From Beroe forskalii (Eukaryota; Ctenophora; Nuda; Beroida; Beroidae), in contig WFMF01000269.1 in the NCBI GenBank assembly GCA_011033025.1, positions 174,266 through 238,265 of the forward strand: DNA of 64,000 nucleotides. Direction: 5' to 3'. The notes under the pieces were generated by a model. It saw only the letters and a program-made list of their open reading frames with translations, had not been told where the DNA came from and made no database searches. Each line of letters begins with the position of its first letter. Positions within the stretch are counted from its first letter, which is position 1. The position numbers were made by a program, and so were the translations under genes. Of the stretch, positions 58,318 through 64,000 are shown one piece after another.

Positions 58318-58633
58318 AAGGGTCAGTGGTGTAGTGGTATCGATTTGAGCACAGGATCCAAAAATCCTCAGTTCGAGATCCCGGTAAGCACGACTAAGCT
58401 AAGGGTGAGATTTGTCTCGAGCTATGCAGCCCAAACAGTTCACTCAAAGCCGAGTGTATAGGAAACTGTGCGGGGAGGGTTAAATGAGATGCCCATTGCA
58501 GCGAAGTCTCAAGAATTAAGTATGGATTACACTTCCTCAACTGCACTGGCTTGATTACACTTGAATCCTTCGATTCCTGTCATTGGCCGTACGGCTATTG
58601 GAATAAAAGTAAAACCTTCAAAATCAAAAAAAA
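58318..58633 (+). mobile_element. tRNA-derived SINE
   Basis: A tRNA-like head with an A box (GTGGTGTAGTGGTATCG, from 58,326) and a B box (GTTCGAGATCC at 58,371) is followed by a tRNA-unrelated body of about 240 nt and an A-rich tail (AAATCAAAAAAAA). The spacing between the boxes fits a pol III promoter. Not a functional tRNA gene: the 3' half does not fold into a proper acceptor stem. Confidence 0.75.
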
Positions 58634-59040
58634 TTATACTATGCTATATTATGCTCGTTGAGGTCTCATACAGGTCTCTTGCAGGGAACTGTGCTTTCAT
58701 TTGTCCAGATAAGATGAATAATAAGTGCAAATAATGCAGTTAAGATGTAGTATTACGATCCACTGAACAATATCAATTAATTTTTGATTTTTCCAACAAA
58801 TCAGTGCAGTTGTGGTGATCCGTTCAAATTGTTGAAAATATCCACTAAAATCCTCGGCCTCGGCCTCGGCCTCGGCCTCGGCCTCGGTGCAAATAAGGGC
58901 ACCGAGGACTCGGCCTCGGCCTCGGTCAAAATTTTAGATCGTCGTTTTCCTCGGCCTCGGTTGAAATTTCAGATTTTCGTTTTCCTCGGCCTCGGCCTCG
59001 GTCAGAAATCTGCCCCTCGGTCGATCCTTGTCTCGAAAGA

Positions 59041-59475
59041 TGCTATGCTCAATCATATGTCAAAACAATTTGCCCCATTTCGTATGGCCATGGAATGTAG
59101 AAAGGTTCCAGAAAAGGGATAAAAGAATGACAGAAACTTCAAAAGTTCAAAAGCTCCAACACAATGCTGTACGATTAAATTTCAAGCTGACTGGCAAGAA
59201 AAATGGCAGTAAATTAAGTCATACCTTTTAAAGATTTCAATTCAATTCAATTCAATTATATGTTTTACAGCACAATTGGATAAAATATATACTGCTTCTA
59301 ATTATAAAGGAGGCTTCTCTGGTTGTGCTGAGGGAAAGCACCAAGGCAATCATTAAGACTGTTGAAAGGGCCACCCCCAAAGGACTATCTATACTACATT
59401 GCTTGCCTGTTGAGCACAGAATTAAGTTCAAAATAGCCTTGTTAGTGTTCAAGTGTTTGAATAATTAATTTAATT
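59041..59475 (+). mobile_element. LINE 3' remnant (reverse transcriptase tail)
   Basis: Plus-strand fragments KVQKLQHNAVRLNFKLTGKK (near 59,140) and LHCLPVEHRIKFKIALLVFK (from about 59,397) match the conserved end of CR1/L2/jockey-type LINE proteins (LQxxQNxAARL and LHWLPVxxRIxFKI). Stops and frame changes between them show decay. Confidence 0.75.
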
Positions 59476-60049
59476 ATGATGTATTGGAATTGAGTGACAT
59501 GCTTAACTTCTATAATTTGTTCACGCTTGAATGGCAAAATATGCCTTAGGGTTATGTTAGTGATTGTCTTAGAGTGTAATTAATGCTTATAATTTATCAA
59601 TTTACTATTATACATATCCTCGATTGTATTTTGCTTTGCAAAATATTCTACTAATTTACCACCATTTAATTTTACATTGCTTCTGCATTGTTACAAAGTT
59701 ACTAAGAGTAAAAATTATGCCCAAATATTGTCATTGACCATATTATATGCGCAAAGAAAAATTTTCTGTATCTCAGCCTCTTGATGAGATAGAAGCATGA
59801 CTCGTCAACCTATGGTTATTACCCCCCTTTTCATACCATTAGAAAACGAGAAGTGTCTTAGACATTCAGTTGCAAACAGCAAAGGTATGCAATCCCCAAA
59901 TTTGCCTTTCTAAAGTTCTAAATAACAAACAAAAAAATTAGGTGGCCCACTTTTTCAATTTGTTGCTAGACATGATCAGGACGTCTACTGCATATGAACT
60001 GGTTGACTATAATCTATAACCTAGCAAGGCATGAGGTTTTTTTTCAGGT
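59476..60049. other. AT-rich intergenic
   Basis: No feature recognised. Confidence 0.35.
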
Positions 60050-60320
60050 AGCCACAGGCCCACCCAAGGATGCTGGTTTTTGTCGACGTTCAGGTCCACT
60101 TTTTCCCTTTTTCCGCCACAGGCCCGCTTTTTGGCGAAAAACTTGACCACAAACCCATGTCATTTGAGGCATCGCAGGCCCATTTGAGACAATATACATT
60201 ATGCCCATTTGAGATATCGTAGGCCCATCTGAGACATGAAAAGACGCAAATGAGACCATAAAAACAGGTCAGTTTGAGAAATTCCAGGCCAATCTTGGTC
60301 ATTGCAGACCCAAAATTTCA
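60050..60320. repeat. Degenerate tandem repeat, CAGGCCCATTTGAGACAT units
   Basis: About ten variants of a 20-30 bp unit. The small minus-strand open frames here (60,044-60,302) are translations of the repeat. Confidence 0.65.
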
Positions 60321-63100
<2,780 letters not shown>

Positions 63101-63217
63101 CTTTGATGTGAGCTCTTCAGGTTTTAAATCCTTGATTTCACTTTCCATTTCTGTCTTGGACTTGTTGCAGTCAAGAAGTAGGGGTGGAACTTTGTTTGTA
63201 TCTATCTGGCCTGCCAT
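63101..63217 (-). CDS. PRMT1: PRMT1-like methyltransferase, exon 1 (start)
   Basis: ATG at 63,217 opens 39 codons (MAGQIDTNKVPPLLLDCNKS, then KTEMESEIKDLKPEELTSK) ending before GTGATT. The last four residues, LTSK, correspond to the MTSK that precedes [11 protein letters not shown] in PRMT1. The rest is the variable acidic and lysine-rich N-terminus. There is no in-frame ATG further upstream within the open frame. This short N-terminus, without a zinc finger or SH3 domain, argues for PRMT1/PRMT8 rather than PRMT2 or PRMT3. Confidence 0.88.
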
Positions 63218-64000
63218 TAAAACCTCAAATTTGATTGAGATTTTAAACCAAGTTTGTTACATTGGCACAATATTACTTTCAATTACACTTTTGCTATCTG
63301 AACCTTTGAGTTTAGTTTTAGTCACGCTTAAATGGCTAGAGTAGTTCCCTCCTAGATATCTATTTGACAATGTCTAAGCGTGTAATAAATGTTCTAATTT
63401 ATTTTTATTTTATAGGACCTCATACAGTCTGAAACAATGTAAGTCTAACTTAGATTATCTAAATTTACATATTTCTACATGGACTCATGTGCTGAACACA
63501 ACTGGCTTCAATTTCACTTGTATTTATTGTATTTGAACTTGATTCACTTTGTAAATATCTATTTCTTTAAATCCCATAATTTCTACAAATCATCCACATA
63601 AACACATGTGCTGAAATATAGCAACAGTATCTAATTCCATGTGCCTCAGTCATTAATTTGGATTCATTTCAATGTTCTAAAGTCGAAAATCTCATGTAAG
63701 TACCAATTTATTGAAATCCTTTTATTCCCTTTATTTCTACAAAACTTCCATGTGCTTCACAAGTACATTCTATATTTCCCATCCCTATGGAGAAACCATT
63801 ATTAGTTCACTATTGTATCACAGAATTGAGCTACAGTAAATTTTTTGTCATAGTCATAATTTTAAGCAGTTTGAAGTCAATTTTTACAAGCCTCCCATGA
63901 CAACAAATTTCAATTGACAGCCCTGAAACGCGTTTTATAGCTAAATCTTGAGGTTCAAAAGCGACATAACAAAGTGAAACATTATCCAACAAAACTCTCT
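63218..64000. other. 5' flank of PRMT1-like gene
   Basis: AT-rich sequence with no recognised exon or core promoter element. CATGTGCTGAA occurs at about 63,487 and 63,605. Confidence 0.35.

Larger units (their letters stand above)
56232..59040. repeat. 2.8-kb unit bounded by inverted CTCGG-rich ends
   Basis: The left edge CGAAACAAGGATCGACCGAGG (about 56,237) is mirrored by the right edge CCTCGGTCGATCCTTGTCTCG (to about 59,036). Inside each edge are runs of GGCCTCGGCCTCGG or the complement, about 165 bp left and 185 bp right. The centre holds a satellite and a SINE. It could be one DNA element with long inverted ends, or two inverted copies of a shorter repeat. Confidence 0.55.

Noticed and set aside
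58318-58395. Functional tRNA gene
   Set aside because: A and B boxes are present but the acceptor stem does not close and the sequence continues into a SINE body with an A-rich tail.

Overview
The window is animal nuclear DNA. It is AT-rich, its genes are split by GT-AG introns, and intergenic space is packed with decayed transposons, fold-back elements and minisatellites. The recognisable proteins are metazoan: a SPOP-type BTB protein, a Ly6/uPAR-domain membrane protein, a DEG/ENaC/ASIC-type channel, the lysosomal GTPase Arl8 and a PRMT1-type arginine methyltransferase. CR1-like LINE and Ty3/gypsy remnants and a tRNA-headed SINE are also present. Many minisatellites straddle exon-intron junctions. 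From memory, unverified here, such repeats were described in amphioxus, so a lancelet (Branchiostoma) is my best but unproven guess.

Layout. 1-8.8 kb (+): last two exons of a SPOP-like gene, with repeats at the junctions. 8.8-17.4 kb: small MITEs and a minus-strand CR1-like LINE remnant near 13 kb. 17.4-18.75 kb (-): three-exon Ly6-domain membrane protein. 18.75-30.3 kb: no convincing gene; several tandem arrays, the largest a 27-bp array at 27.9-29.5 kb. 30.36-30.48 kb (-): a C-terminal exon of an unidentified protein. 34.1-36.04 kb (-): two-exon DEG/ENaC-type channel. 36.9-45.1 kb: fold-back elements and two 1.5-kb direct copies around a gypsy fragment. 46.0-51.7 kb (-): five consecutive exons of Arl8, its terminal exon duplicated, with minisatellites in most introns; a 3.5-kb array continues to 55.2 kb. 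55.2-59.5 kb: a patch that looks like poor base calls, a satellite flanked by inverted CTCGG-rich sequence, a SINE and a LINE tail. 60.8-63.2 kb (-): first four coding exons of a PRMT1-like gene.

The most striking signal is that several minisatellite units are copies of real splice junctions, consisting of the polypyrimidine tract, the AG and the first 15-45 nt of the next exon. This holds for the SPOP-like exon at 1,676, the Arl8 exon ending at 51,712 and the Arl8 terminal exon. Longer or fewer copies occur at the SPOP-like exon at 8,463 and the Arl8 exon at 50,180. Each array puts from a few to about a hundred decoy 3' splice sites in front of a conserved exon. Many long open frames here are such repeats read through, not genes.

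The genes do not form one pathway. Two are incomplete: the Arl8 P-loop exon and the PRMT1 beta-barrel exons are both missing from the 55.2-60.8 kb interval where they should lie, which suggests an assembly problem there.
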